Assembly: GCA_012656075.1 (NCBI GenBank)
Contig: JAAKBF010000028.1
Location: forward strand, 248,001 to 312,000
Direction of reading: 5' to 3'
From: Phytophthora hibernalis
Lineage: Eukaryota; Oomycota; Peronosporomycetes; Peronosporales; Peronosporaceae
Length of the DNA: 64,000 nt
The notes below the pieces were generated by a model. The model saw only the letters and a list, made by a program, of their open reading frames with translations. It made no database searches and was not told the origin of the DNA. This document shows positions 45,147 to 57,553 of this stretch, one piece after another (the stretch's first letter is position 1; every line of letters starts with the position of its first letter). A program made the translations under genes and the position numbers.

Positions 45147-46184
45147 GAGTGTTGGCTTCCTGTTAATATAAATAGCATTGGCTTAGCCACAAGCACCTGT
45201 AGTGGTGTAGGTGAACCAAGTAGAAACAACAATCCGAGTAATACTGGAAATGCTAACGCATCGCCGAGCATCTTAAATATGACTGCACTCGTGAAACATC
45301 TGAATCGAACTCGTGTAAAATCCGCACCCAATACGAATTTCTTAATGATACTTTTGTTTTCCGCTTTTTCGCCAGGTTTTGCTCGACCAAGTGCATCTAT
45401 TTTAGAACGGTTTCGGATCTCGTTTGATGACCTCTATAGGCGCATAGGAAAGAGCGCCGACTGTAGAACCCAAAACACTAAATAACATTTTTTTGATTTT
45501 TTTCTCCAGACAGGGCACCGTTTATTCTCCTTGAATATTTGGGAGTGCTGACAGTGTCCAAATGTAGCTATATGACCATACTATCGCGTAGTTTAGCTCG
45601 TTTAGTTACGAGGTTTTATAAATAATGATTGTTTTGTTTGGGGAGGTCAGTATTGTTTTTACTAAATACAGTGCATGTACTAAGTTGGCAAATCAATTTC
45701 ATATCAGATACAGCAATGTATCACGTGTCTAAATTAAAATTGATCAACACGATATGCCAGTATTTTTAACGTAATTTTACATAAACAGGTAAAACAGTGT
45801 TAGCCGGTCAGCTGTTCGTTCAGTGTTGTTTATTTACCTAATAGTTACCTGAATAACGTAAAAAGGCTTGGTAAATATGTAAAAATTGACTTATTAAGTA
45901 AACATCGAGCTATGCATTGCCAGATTTCCAAACACGGCACAAAGATTTCACCCACCATGACCACGACATTGAACCTGCCGTAGCCACACCATTATACCTC
46001 ACAGACCCCCGACTACCACCACCAGTTCAAGGTATGCCTCTCTACCCATCTTACCCTCCACGTCCGGCGCCTCAACTCCCTCTTGGTCCTCAATCCATCC
46101 AGTTGAGACTAATGTTATCACATTATGCATGCTATCGTATTACTATGTATTATCATACGCAGGCCACCATGGGTTCCAGCCCAA
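45147..46184. other. AT-rich intergenic region; no gene recognised
   Basis: 45480-45910 is strongly AT-rich with short inverted motifs (AGGTAAAACAGTGTT at 45785 against CAGTGTTGTTTATTTACCT at 45820), suggestive of a decayed MITE, but ends and duplications cannot be matched. 45917-46180 has a proline/tyrosine-rich frame without motif. Confidence 0.35.
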
Positions 46185-46739
46185 CTACAGAGAAAATTTA
46201 CACAACCACAGTAGCTGCCAGGTTATTTTGGTGCTCAGAAGCATACACGCCGGTATAGTCATCAAACACGTCTGTGCCCAAAACTTGTCGACGAGGTAGA
46301 GCACCGTTGCACTTTTCATTGAGCCATAGGAAAAGCCTTCGGGCTGAGAGTAGCTCAATAAAACGGTCTGGTAGAAGTGCTTCGGCCTGTAACTCAAGGA
46401 GAAGCCTCCAAAACGTTTGGCGCTCGGTTGCAGTGAACGTTGCCCGACTCTTTTGACTGTTAGTCGGATGAGTTGGAGAATCTTCTCGAGCACGCTTTGA
46501 TCCAACGAACTCCCCATCATAGTGCGGGCAGAGCTCCAATTGTTTTGCCAGTACTCTCTTCGTTCGCGAATTCGGTCTGGAGCAGGGCCACCACGATCAG
46601 TGTATTCTTCGTGACAGCTTTTGCAGACAGTCCAGTGCAGCGCTGAGTTCGCCATTTCTCCTGTTCGTGCGAAGTGCTCACTCAGCGCACTTGACGGGCG
46701 TCCTGACTTTGGCTTGGGCCGAACGACGATCATCAACAC
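46185..46739 (-). pseudogene. hAT-type transposase N-terminus with BED-type zinc finger (remnant)
   Basis: Reading leftward: LSEHFARTGEMANSALHWTV, CKSCHEEY (first Cys pair), and in a neighbouring frame MELCPHYDGEF, whose His/Cys complete a BED finger. Then FWRLLLELQAEALLPDRFIE, LNEKCNGALPRRQVLGTDVF. Cys-Cys-(X)n-His-Cys at the N-terminus followed by a GxxVLGTxVxD-like segment is the layout of oomycete hAT transposases. The catalytic DDE part is absent, and at least one frame change intervenes near 46540. Confidence 0.5.
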
Positions 46740-46961
46740 TTGACGTTCTAGTGAGGGGGGCTTGCAGAGGAGAAAACGAAGTGAGTGATCCAGAGGTGGG
46801 AGAAAATCGCCAAGCAGCCAAGCAACCCAACTTCAAGCAGGTCACTTTTACTTTTTACGTAAAAAAATAAAACGTAAATGTTAAAAATAGCGTTAGTAGA
46901 GCTTTTTCGTATCTTTCCTAACTAGAAGAGGAAGCAACGCGTTCGAGTCAGCCTTACAAAC

Positions 46962-47025
46962 GTAAGTTTGGCAGAATACATTTTGCTCACGTATGAGCAC
47001 TAAGTACGAATATCATTTTTAACAG
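46962..47025 (+). other. Intron (64 nt) of the interrupted host gene
   Basis: GTAAGTTTG donor at 46962 and TTTTTAACAG acceptor at 47025. The preceding exon fragment ends ...CTTACAAAC, and the open frame resumes at 47026 in phase 0. An in-frame TAG about 40 nt upstream leaves the first exon unresolved. Confidence 0.55.
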
Positions 47026-47634
47026 GTCGCGCTTGCAGGCTCAAAAGGCAACTTCGCTCCTAAAGGGAACACGACGGGCACGGCGGCGCTGGACGCGCTG
47101 GTGCACCAAGGCCTTGATGACCTTCGGTTTCGAGATACTGATCCCCACAAGCGTGCACGCTTCCAAGGGCGCGACCTTTTTGTCACTGATTCAGATTGTC
47201 ACACGCAGGAAGACGTACGCCGCGCGCCATGGGAAGGGGAGGACGAGTGGCAAGCAGTTGCAGACGAGCTGTCACTGCTTTCTTCTCTCTTTGTGAATGT
47301 CAAGATAAGGGTGCCCCGTTGCTGAGGGGGCATAAGCGATCTTCCGCCGCGCGCCGCCGCTCGAGCGGCATCGCTGAGAAGCACACGGGTCTAAGTGACC
47401 TTCTGGAAGACTACCTGCAGTTGAAGACGCGGTTCGATGAAAACCAACAGGCCGAGAAGGACGCAATAATCGCAAGCGGCAGCGACTTGCGTCTGCGGGC
47501 AAAAAGCGATGCACAAAGCAGCCCAGCGGTAAGAAAAATTAATTTCCTTTACCTTGCTTCATAATCTAAGGCTTGGTTGTGTAGGTTGAAGCACCGCAGG
47601 ATGAGAGCAAGCGAGGGTACCGAACCCTCACGAG
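47026..47634 (+). pseudogene. Host gene, 5' part, interrupted by the Gypsy element
   Basis: Exon 47026-47528 reads VALAGSKGNFAPKGNTTG, LDDLRFRDTDPHKRARFQGR, GEDEWQAVADELSLLSSLF, then after a one-base shift near 47310 KRSSAARRRSSGIAEKHTG and SDLLEDYLQLKTRFDENQQ. A 56-nt intron (47529 GTAAGA to 47584 TGTAG) precedes exon 47585-47634 (VEAPQDESKRGYRTLT), which stops at the LTR. The right flank of the LTR element (62454-62849) continues in the same phase. Unrecognised protein; charged and coiled, possibly a nuclear or DNA-associated protein (weak inference). Confidence 0.6.
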
Positions 47635-48660
47635 TGTGGTGTTGTGATTCACAGAAAACGTCGTTAGTTCGGCTTCCACGCAACAGCACAACAATTCGCC
47701 GAGTCAGGTCGGCGATGTTGGGCTTGCGCAGGGTTCCTGTCGGTTCCCTTTGCGGTTCGCCCAACCGGGGTTCAGTTGAGTGTTGTTCCCGACGGGTACC
47801 AAGCTCCAAACTCTCCAGAGACTCGCCTGAGAGGGGCAGTCTCCGTGCAAACCCCTGTGCCCTCCACCAAAGGATGAACGGCAGCGCGCAAGCGCTTTTA
47901 CAGGTTACCAGGCGCAGATTACGCCCAGCTAGGAGGTTACGGTGTCCTGGGTTGTGCAGACCCACCGTCTCGTCCGATCGACGAGGCTTGTCATCGCTTG
48001 GTAGCGAGAAGTGCCCACCCGGGGCCGACCTTGATCTCTTGGCGCTACCAGACGGCTCCCCTACAAGCTATGCCTCTCGGGTAACGACGGCAGATATAAT
48101 CAAGTCCACGCTGGGACTTACCGGAAAAGTGTACGCTGTTCTTGGACTTAAAGATTCTGCTCTGATTGTTATCTCTATATCTTCGGAGAGGCCCTTTGGG
48201 CTCTTCACCTATGTTCTTCAATTGGTCCTATACAAATATCTAATGAAATGGAGTCGTTACAGATCTCCTTGCGACTCTTCGCTCAGCTCCGTCCCTTGGT
48301 GTCGAGCTGTTTCTTACCTCTCGGCGACTCTTCGACTAGATCCTGATTTATCCCCCAGTTGATATGTCTCCCTCGAGGCATATTCTCGTTAAGTCTACTT
48401 TCGCCGAGTCGATTATCGCCGAGTCCGTCCATCGCTGGGTCCATCCGTCGCAGAGTCCAGCTAAGTGCGGTTCCCGATTGAGTCCGTTCCCTGTTGAGTG
48501 CGATGTATCCACTTGGCGATGAATCCACTTGGTGGTGTACCCAATTGGCGATGTACCCACCTGGCGCTGTACCCTCTTGATCCTCTTGAGTGCGATGTAC
48601 CCACTGGTCTAGTTTAGGCATTCTTAGTGTAGGGTTACCCAAAATCTGGATTTCCCTACA
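47635..48660 (-). repeat. 3' LTR of the Gypsy element (left copy)
   Basis: In element orientation it starts TGTAGGGAAATCC and ends CAACACCACA, i.e. TG...CA. It aligns with 61500-62453. It has segments absent from the right copy, including about 60 bp around 48355-48420, and many CGCCGAGTC / GCTGGGTCC-type repeats. Confidence 0.9.
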
Positions 48661-48965
48661 CCACAACTGTCCCGGGCGTGATACGAGACAGGCTGGTGAG
48701 TGTCTCGACAATCACTCTGTTCTCCAACTTTCCTTCGGTTGGACATCTCGTCGAGTCAAGTGCTGTTATCTCCAGGTACCACGTCGAGGACGCCACTTCT
48801 CCTCTCGCTGTCCAGGTACGCCTCCCGCGCTTGGCAAGCTTCTTATCCACACCGATGGCCATCTAACTCGCCACGTGTGTGCGCTTAGCAGCTTCCTGTC
48901 GCTGACTTACAGCCACCGCTGTTTCGGCGAGCTGGTTCTTCCTAGCGAGCTTATTTGCTCCTCAA

Positions 48966-51900
48966 GTGTCATCGACTTCTTCGAGTGCTGTTGCAGGAGC
49001 GCTGTTCGCGCGTCGTTGGTCCTCCACGCCCCAGTTTCGTCGATCGGACCCGCTGATCGACCCATTGATGGGTTCTCAGGATCTTGTCGAGTTGACGAAC
49101 TCGCTGGGCTCGCCAAAATCTTCCGTCGCTGGGTCCAGCCGAGCTCTTACGTCTGCTGCTGAGGGCGCACCTGGTCTTCAACAGGCTGATACTTCGGTTC
49201 GGTCGGGATCGCCGGGCTCATCAATGGAAATCGCTGGTAGCTCAGCTACTCTAGCTGAGTCAGAGGGTGACTCGGCGAATCTCGCGGCAGGCGATTCCGC
49301 TGGCCTCGCTGGGATTCGTCGAGCTCTCACTCAGCAAGGAGAAGAGCAGAGACAGCGTGATGCTTCTATCGCTCAGTTGGTCTCGTTTCTGCTGACCAGC
49401 TCTCCTCCACCCGCTGACGCGTCAACTCGCCAGGCCATTCTTGGGGCAAAATCGCCAGCTTTTATCTTGGCTGCGTTGCAACGTGATGTTGTGCCTCCCG
49501 GATGCGTCTGCCGAAATCGCCGAGCTTCGGACCAAACTCGCTAAGTCTGAGTGAGTGGCTTCTGCTCGGTACAAGAGAATGGAGTCGGTGATCGCTGAGT
49601 CAGTCTCCTACGTCACCAGCTGGGTACCGTCACCAAAGAGCTTGAAATTTATCGCTCGAGTTCCTTACGTTCGACCGAAATGACATAGTCGTTCAACAAG
49701 ACGATAGCCCAGCTCACGGTGGAATCCCGGACCATTATTGCCCAGCAATGCGACCGTACTCGTACTGCCGAGGCGACCATTCGGAAGCTTCAGGTTGAGC
49801 TCGACAATCGCGATCGGACTTGCGCAAGCCTGGGTCAGAAGATCATTGAAATCAAGGCGGAGTTCACCGCTCTTCACGGATTGGCGTCCACTTATTATCG
49901 CCAGCTCCAGGAGGCCATCGTCTTGCTTTGATCCGGTGGTGTCACGCCCTCCAAGAAGCTCGTCGGACGATCGAGTCGCTGCGGAGCACCATCCTACGGC
50001 AGAAGCGTGTTATCGCTCTCCGCTGTCGCTACCCCGTCTACAACCCGCACTTGGCTGTCGCTGTTCTGGGTTGCGTTGATGTCCCCGGACTGGATCCTAG
50101 GGACCTCCAAATTAACGCACGTCTCTGTCGGCTACTCGCCGAGCGCTTCCCCGAATCGTTGGAGCTTCGTTTTTCGCGCCGGTCCTGTGAAGTTACCCTC
50201 TCTCCGCTCAGCGAGCTCGTCGAGCGGAGTATCTTCGGGCTCAGCGATTCCAGCCTCGGCGAGCTCGGCTAATGTTACCCCCGCGAGTGCAGTGTTGGTG
50301 GTTTCTCCGTCTTTCTCCGCGGTATCACGTGTGTCTTCGCCGAGCTCTTCTCGCCACAAGCGGTCCAAGTCAGAGTCGCGCCGCCGGAGACACCGTTCGG
50401 TCTCTCAGCTAAGGAGCGCGTCACTGAAGACATTGACTCCAGCCAAACGCCTCCGTCGGTATTCAAACCCAGCGATTCCGACGGCAGTCGGCCCGGCGGA
50501 GCCGGTCTAAGAGTGTTTCTCGCGGCGAGTTTGAGCGTCCCGTACCTGGCGAGAATGGTTTCGACGCATCGACGACTTTGCTCCGGGCGGAAGTGGTCGC
50601 TGAGCATGCGCCTTCGCTGCCTATTCCAGGGCGGCGTCGTCTCAGCTCTCCAGTGGCTGGTCTTAGCCGCGCCAATTCGAGCGGTTATTATGCCCAGCGA
50701 CACTCGCTGAGTACGAGGTTCCGGTCGAAGTTGATGAGACCAATGTTCACGTCGACGAGTCACCCGATCTTGGGGCAGACTCGTCGAGCTCCGTTGATCC
50801 GGACTCGGCGAGTTCGTCAGCTGTTTTGTTAAGTTTATCTCTGGCCACCAGCTCTTCACTCGGTCGTATAAGTTCTTCGCCGAGTCCAGCATCTGGATCT
50901 GTGGCCTCCACTGACTCGTCGATAGAGTCGGCTCCAGTAGTGGTCTCGTCGAGTTCGTCTACTTCCGTGGCGACTCCTTCGCTGAGTTCCGTAGTCGCCG
51001 TTCCGGCTTCGACTAGCCCTACGGTGCCTTCTCCTCTCAGCTCTCCTCGACGTCGCCCCTCCCGAGCAGCAGCAAAGAATTCTGCTTGCATTACTCAGGC
51101 TGTTCTGGCCGAGTTAGACGTCCTTGACGAAGATGCTTTGGATGGTTCGCCTAGTCCAGCTTCGCCGAAGGTGGCGGGGTCCGTCCCTTCTGGTGATATT
51201 GAGCTTGGAATCCCGCCGAGCCAGACCAGCAATTCGCTGTCTACTTCTCAGCCGTCACCAGTTGGTTCTCCTGTGAGCTCATCGAACGGGATGTCCCATC
51301 GGGAATTTTTGATGGACATCGAAGCTGTGGATAGCTGTTCATCTTCAGCTAGCACCGTGATCCTCACGGACCGGACGCCTCCACGTGGCAAGCTACAGAG
51401 CTATGCCGATGCTCGTCGAAAAGCTCCACATTCTGTGAAGCGAGGGAGTGCACCGGCTCCTCGATTAAAGGGCTCGTGGAAGAAGCGAGCAGCTCCCAAG
51501 TCTTCTCGCCAGGCTACCAAGAAAGCCAACAGCTCATCGACCGTTAATGATCATGGTCCCAAGTCGTCGAGCAAGGTCTCTCCGGCGGCCAAGTCTAAGG
51601 CTTCAGTATCCAAGACGGCACGGGTAGATGCTTCTGTCACCCAGTCGCCTGCGAAGGGAAAGGCCCCGGCTGCTTCCAAGCGTTCGACGGGTCCCAAATC
51701 GTTGAGATCGTCCAAGAACATTCTAAGCGTTCCTTCACCAAGTCAGCCTCCGACGACCCCAGGCATGGTGGAATTACCTGCACCATTGAAGCTTCCAATC
51801 GCAACGCTGCGTGCTCGTGCAGCACAGACGGTTGCGCGCGAGGCTCGAGAGACTCCATCGATGCGTCAGACTCGTAGCGTGGGGCTCGTCCATTATAGGT

Positions 51901-52897
51901 CCGCTCGTTGCTGGGCGAAAATGTTGGCTTGTCGTTCCCCGGTCACGATGCTGGACATCGGGGGCAAGTCTAGTGTGGTACCGACGCCCACTACTCTCGA
52001 TGGGCTTCGGAAGTGGATGGATGTGTTTAATCCGTCTCATCCATGCCAACAAGTCCTCGCCAAGTTCCCGGAGACTCCCATTTTTGTCTCGGCGAGCGAG
52101 ATTGACGCAGCCCGCCAACGTCTGCATTCCAAGAAGAAGTCGGCGAAATCGGCGACTCCTTTGATGATTGTTTGCGAGGCTTCTTGGGCGATAGTCGGGA
52201 ATTCGACGAGTCGCAACTTCATGATTCTCGGACCAAGATTTTCGTGGCTCTCTGGGAGAGGAATCACTGGATCTTGGATTCAAGTGTCTTGTTGGGTTTA
52301 CACCCATACCTGAATCCAGGTTCGCCCGTGTCGGAGTTCGCCGCTATCCACGAATTGTGGGCGGTGTACACCCTTGAGCGTAAGCGCCAAAGCGACCTGT
52401 TGCGGATCGTCATGAAGTCTTACGAGGAGGCACTCCGGGTTGCGGCTAGTTCTCGCTCGGCTCGAGGTCCGTCGCCGAGTCTCGACTCCGAACTCTACTT
52501 TGAGCCCACGGCTCCCACGTATTCGTTGATCAACCAGCCAATGTTCCCGTCTCGTTTAAATTGGTTCGCTGAGCTCAAGGACCTGGACGTTCAAGAACCC
52601 TGGTGAGTGTGGTGGGTGACTCGTCCAGAGTTGCACCCATACAACACGTGCTTCCGTCCGCACAATCCCGAGTTCCCGGTATTTGCCCCAGGGGATTTTA
52701 CCGTCGGAGACGTCGAGAGGGCTCTGCAGGAGGAAACTGATCCCAACGAGCCAGAGCCTCCTACTTGTGACGAGAGTGTTCAGCCTCCGGCTAAACGTGT
52801 TGGTATCCACATTTCGAGCAATTTTCGACGAGGCCTAAGCAGCCGTTTCGCTGAGACTTCCAGTTCGCCCAGCTGTATTTTCGATGAGTCTTGGTAG
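48966..52897 (+). pseudogene. Antisense coding region of the Gypsy element (Ser-rich, coiled-coil protein)
   Basis: Plus-strand frames, opposite to gag-pol: a Ser/Ala-rich start (48966-49544), a helical coiled-coil part (RTAEATIRKLQVELDNRD, CASLGQKIIEIKAEF, 49719-49931) running on in the next frame (ALQEARRTIESLRSTILRQK), long Ser/Val/Thr-rich linkers, a basic stretch (WKKRAAPKSSRQATKKA, 51476 onwards), and an ordered C-terminal domain (RTKIFVALWERNHWILDSSV, LGLHPYLNPGSPVSEFAAIH, 52200-52600). Frame changes near 49925, 50720 and 52170 all look like one missing base. A TGA at 52604-52606 precedes a further open in-frame stretch to TAG at 52897. Antisense ORFs between integrase and the 3' LTR are known in some plant Gypsy lineages; this protein is unrecognised. 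Confidence 0.65.
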
Positions 52898-53049
52898 TTG
52901 TTTCTTTTTCTTCATGTAGTCCGTACTCATCCATCTCGTAATATCAAAAATATAAGTTGACGCAGTAGCTTTCGCTCACTCGACCTGCCTGCTTGTCTTC
53001 ACAGGTCGGTGGTTTTTGTCATATGCAATAGCTTTTAACACTCGTCTGC

Positions 53050-54883
53050 AACTTGCACCATTTGCACACGGTTTTCACGTTTGTTTTGTCGAAGATAGTC
53101 GAAGAGGAGACCTCCACACGATAAATTCGACAGTGGTTCCCAGCTGGGTTCGTCATAACCTACCCATTTTACCGGCGCTGGGCTCCGTCCGTACTCGTCG
53201 AGAGTGGCCTTTCGTCCCTAAGGATGGCTTCGACTTCATATCGACCAGTCCGTTCGTCAGGTTCCCAGCTGTCATCTGGCAGCAGTTCCTCGTTGAAATC
53301 CAATCGATCGGTTTTGCTGAGTCCCTTGACTAGCGAAGTCGTAGGCCTTTCGCCGAGCTCGGTCACTTTCTTCAGTCTGGACACGTGGACTACTGGATAG
53401 AACCGGTAGCCGCTCTTGTCTGGCAGCTCCAGCTCGTAGGCGAACTCCTCGATCTTCTGCTTGATCCGGAACGGGCCGTACCATCGATGGGCTAGCTTCT
53501 TCTTCAGGCCTGGTTTGACACGCTCCATGAACAGCCAGACTTGGTCTCCAATCTTGAACAGAGACAGTTTTGACTCGGCGAGTCCGTCGCTATTGTTTAG
53601 TTCAGATGTCTCTTCGCGTGTCGAGTCATTCGGTATGGCTCTCTGTTCACTCCGACTCAGCGAGTCGTTGTGTTCCTTTGCTCGCCGGGCCTTTTCCTTT
53701 AGCTGGTACTCATAGGCTAGTTTGAGCGCTATTTCCCGTTGTCGGTTTGCTTCTCGACGCCATTTTGTGGCTTTCGCTGAGGTGGTTTGTTTCGCGGAGT
53801 CTTTCGAGACTCGGCGAATGGAGGACGTCATCGATTTGAGTATTGACTGGGCGTCCCAACCGTGCACTAAGTAGAATGGTGTTTCTCGCCGAGTCGAATC
53901 CCTCGAATTGTTGATGGCATAGACTAGTTTCTCAGCGATGTCGTCCCAGTCAGCTTGAAGCGGGTCTTCCACGTAGACACGCACCGTTTGGATCATGGTC
54001 TTCACACTGCGTTCTTGCTGCCCGTTCGCTTGTGGTCGGTAACTCAGTGTAGCTCGAGACCTAGACTGCATCATCTCCGAGAATGTCTGAAAGACGTCGC
54101 TCATAAATCTTGGGTCTCGGTCGTGTCGGATGAGCGATGGTGCGCCGAATCGACGGAATATGCACTCTTCGAATGCTTTAGCCACTTCGAATGCCCCAGT
54201 ATCGCCCATCGCCTTAGCGATGACAAACCCGGTGAAGTGATCTTGGAATAGCAGGAGAGCCGTGTTTCCTCGCTGAGTCTTCGGCAAGGGTATAACGAAG
54301 TCCATCGACACAATCTGGAAAGGTCGATCGGTGACGACGTTACCTGGCGAATATCCGCGAAGTTGAGGCTTTCTCTTACTGGTGTTGCAATCTTTACAGG
54401 CTTGCACATGCTTGACCACATCGGCATACAGACCGATCCAATAGTAATCGGTCTTCACTCGGTGATAGGTCCTGACGATGCCTTGATGTCCTCCTTCAAT
54501 GGAGTTATGGCAATTCGCCAAGATTTCGTCGATGAGTGTAGTTGGTACTACCATTCTTAGCTTCGTGTCGTGCTCGTCGGGCTACCTCGCTCTCTGCGAC
54601 GGCTCATGTAGTATAGTAGGCCGTCCTCGCTGAGTACAAAATAATCGGCTACTTTGCCGGGGTCGCTGGTTCTTCGCCGAGTGAGCTCGTCGAAGTCACC
54701 TCGCAAATATTTCTTCAGGTCAGACCATCGACATTCTTCGTCTTGCGCCGTTGATATCCGGCCTCGTCGCTCAGCTTGGACCACTAGTGGGTTGACGTCT
54801 TCAGCACTTGGCAGTTCCTGGCATTTTGAGCAAGCTCTGCCCTGCTCTACTACCTGCTGAGCTTCTGGAGGTTGGTACTCCAT
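53050..54883 (-). pseudogene. Gypsy integrase with chromodomain-like tail
   Basis: After a frame change near 54560 the domain reads HNSIEGGHQGIVRTYHRV and CKDCNTSKRK (the HHCC zinc module). The DDE core has SMDFVIPLP, IRHDRDPRF and SYRPQANGQQERSVKT (Asp, Asp, Glu all present, near 54300, 54115 and 54030). Then the GPFRIKQKIEEFAYELELP strand region and a tail with YEVEAILRDERP. A one-base break near 53165 is followed by VGYDEPSWEPLSNL, the second half of a chromodomain, which would direct insertion to marked chromatin. The core frame is open for 461 codons. Residues needed for catalysis are intact. Confidence 0.85.
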
Positions 54884-54939
54884 TTCGAACTCGTCGACTG
54901 GACTATCATTGTCGGGTAGACTCGGCGAATCGGACTCTA

Positions 54940-55796
54940 CTGGTACGTGGGTGCCGGTTCGCTCGCTGGATCTAGTTCTTCGTCTTCGGTGAATCGAACT
55001 CGGCGAACTGGTTGAGTTTGATTTCGAGTAATCGCTGAGACTTTAGGAGGGCCTTCTTCTGCTTCCTTCGTCGGGCTTTCCTCTACGTACAGCTTTTCTT
55101 GTATCCGGTTCAACGTCTTTAGCTCAGCTTTGCGTCACCGCTAAGAACGACACGCCCAGGTTTCGCTTCTAGAGCTTCCGTGGCTAACGTATCCGCTGCT
55201 GAGTTGTACATGGAGATAGCGTACGGAGTTGAGGCGATCGATGAGTTCCTTGTGGTGCGCCAACTGAATTTGCAACGTCTCCTTCCTGCATACGATCACC
55301 CCATGGATTGCTGGATTGCGAGCCTGGAATCGCCGACTATGATAAGGTCGGTGATGCCCCGGTCAAGGGCCGCGATTACGCCGTTATTCATTCCGGAGTA
55401 CTCGGCGATATTGACCGTGGTTTCCAAGAGATGAGCACTCGCAGCGATCACAATGTCCCACATCGGCAGCCGCCACAAGATCCACGAGCAACTACCATAG
55501 CTGACATACTTCTCCGTCTTCCCCGACCCGTTGAATGACAGGACGTATCCCTCAAAGTCGTGTGGTACGTGCGCATATTGCAATTCTGGGTCCAGGCGGA
55601 CACTCACCGAGTTCTTAGATGGTGGTGCACTGTGTGCCAATGACTCGTCGAGTCCACTATGTGGAGTGATAGAGGCTTGCAACAGCTGAGCGAATTCGAT
55701 ATCCCGCTCTCGCACCCGTTGAATTCTCCAGTGGTAAGATGAGAGCAGGACGGCGAAGCTCACTGGTCGTCCGTACAATGTCATCGACGAGAACAC
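54940..55796 (-). pseudogene. Gypsy RNase H domain, catalytic Asp changed to Asn
   Basis: Seen: YVLSFNGSGKTEKY, VNIAEYSGMNNGVIAAL, IIVGDSRLAIQQ and, in the next frame, YNSAADTLATEAL. These are the four active-site regions of RNase HI, but the first Asp (usual FDGS) is Asn, codon at 55530-55532. After the domain the frame continues (KLYVEESPTKEAEEGPPKV, VRRVRFTEDEELDPASE) toward the integrase. Role: removal of RNA from the cDNA hybrid. As written it is probably inactive. Confidence 0.75.
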
Positions 55797-55872
55797 GCAC
55801 TATAACGTGGAGAACCGGGTGTAGACATGGATTGTCTTGCCCGCCGCCAACGTTTAGCATATATTCAGTAGT

Positions 55873-57553
55873 TCAAGCAACGCAAAGCACTTCACGCTCG
55901 GCTGGGTGGTAGTTGGCCTCGCTTTCTTTTAGCACCCTGCCACATAAACGGACTGGGTGCAGTTTCGCATCATGCATTTGCATCAGGGTGCTACTCAACG
56001 CCCAGTCATTGGCAAAGACCATGACATGGACGTCTTTCGCTGAGTCGAAATGCCTTAGAATAGGCGCTTCTGTCACCTTCCGCGTTAGCTCAGCGAATGA
56101 AGCTCTAGCGGTCGATAGGTCGCTTCCACTGCCTAAGTCATCTTCTTTGAGCTGATAAAGCACTGCTCCATACAACGCCAAGTTTTGGATGAACCGGCTG
56201 TAGTAATTGAGTGCGCCAATGAATGCCTGCATGCCCTTTTAGATGACGGGAATGGAAGCTCAGCGATCGCGGCCAGCTTCTTGGGATCCGCGGCAATTCC
56301 GTCGGCCGTCACCTTCTGAGACAGGAAGTCGACCATCGGCTGGACAAAAATACTCTTGGTGCAACTCATACTGATTCTACACTCGGCGAATCGGTTCAGC
56401 AACCGGTCGAGTGTGTTGAGGCACTCGTCGAATGTTGCACAGCCAAAGCAAATATCATCGACAAACGACCGTCGACCAAAGACCGGAATCAACTGTGACT
56501 CGTCTGGTTCACCCGTACTGAACATGTCATTCTCAGGGCTGTTGACGAGCTCTTGCAGCGGGTCAGACTCATCGAGAGATCGGTAGTCGGCTTCAAATTT
56601 GGTCCTTAGACTCATCGAATCGGCTTCTAGCGTTAGCCGGGATGGTTGTTGCTTTCGCTGAGCAATTGCTGCAGTCTCAGCGAGTCGCATCTTCCCGGCG
56701 AATGTAGCCCAGCCACCACTCGGTTGCACGTATCCCCAGAGAGCATTGTCGATGAGTCGCTGATAAATCATGGGCGCATTTTTAATCCCAAACGGCATGC
56801 GCAACCACTCGAAGTGGCCGAAAGCACACACAAAGCTGAAATTTCGCGAGCTCGTCGAGTCATCATTACGGCCCAGAATCCACTAGCAGCGTGGAGGGAA
56901 CAGAAGCATAAGTAGCTCTCGAGTTCCGTCAGCAAGTCGTCGACCAGCGGCATTGCGTATTCCATGCTGACCGTAATTGCGTTTACCAGCTTGTAGTAGA
57001 TGCAAAGTCTAATGTCGACACCGTTCTTTTTCATGACAATCACGATTGGCGAGGCCCAAGGGCTCTTCGAAAATGACACGAGCCCTGCGTGAAGTAATGC
57101 TTTCAAAAGCTCATATAGTTTGCTCAAGTTCTTCAGTGGCACTCGTCGAGCTCTTTGCTTGTTGGGTTCGTGCCCTTGGACGTCGATATCGCAGTCTACA
57201 CCGTATGCCGGTGGTGGGAGCGCATTTCCACTCGAGATCATGATATTTTCATGCCGTTTCAAGGTTTCGACGAGCTTCTGTTGCTGTCGGACATCGTGCG
57301 CTGGAGATATAACGTTGTCGCCTTCGTAGTCTAGCTTCGTTGATAACGATTCCGTCAGGTCAGGCAAGAAGGCAAGCTCATGAGCGTAATCTGTTAGACT
57401 ATCATCGCTCGTCAAATGTTCAAACTCGGCGAGTTCGGACCCGTTTTCGAGGGCGACGTCAGCCGTCGAGAGGCGCATCTCGAGTTCTTCAGCGGCTGCG
57501 AGGAACCGCAACCGAAGGTCTTCTGCTGGGTCTGGAGTGTATGACACATTCAA
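55873..57553 (-). pseudogene. Gypsy reverse transcriptase, motif A Asp changed to His
   Basis: Seen: SKSPWASPIVIVMKKNG, DIRLCIYYKLVNAITV, FCSLHAASGFWAV, then in a second frame FEWLRMPFGIKNAPMIYQRL and SFVDDICFGC, then SQKVTADGIAADPKKL, and in a third frame FIGALNYYSRFIQNLA and VFANDWALSSTLMQ (connection and tether). Motif A normally has Asp where His is coded at 56891-56893, while the VDD catalytic pair is intact. Frame changes near 56830 and 56240 look like one missing base each. The His is a substitution, so this copy would be dead even if the frames are sequencing artefacts. Confidence 0.85.

Noticed and set aside
45480..45910. Decayed MITE or LTR in the AT-rich stretch
   Set aside because: Inverted motifs are short and imperfect and no target duplication could be matched; not called as an element.
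45917..46258. Proline/tyrosine-rich ORF as a secreted effector
   Set aside because: No signal peptide, no RXLR/LXLFLAK motif in place, and it runs into the antisense of a hAT remnant.
48283..48711. Protein-coding frames inside the left LTR
   Set aside because: They arise from the repeated CGCCGAGTC/GATGTACCC-type motifs and are not shared by the right LTR.
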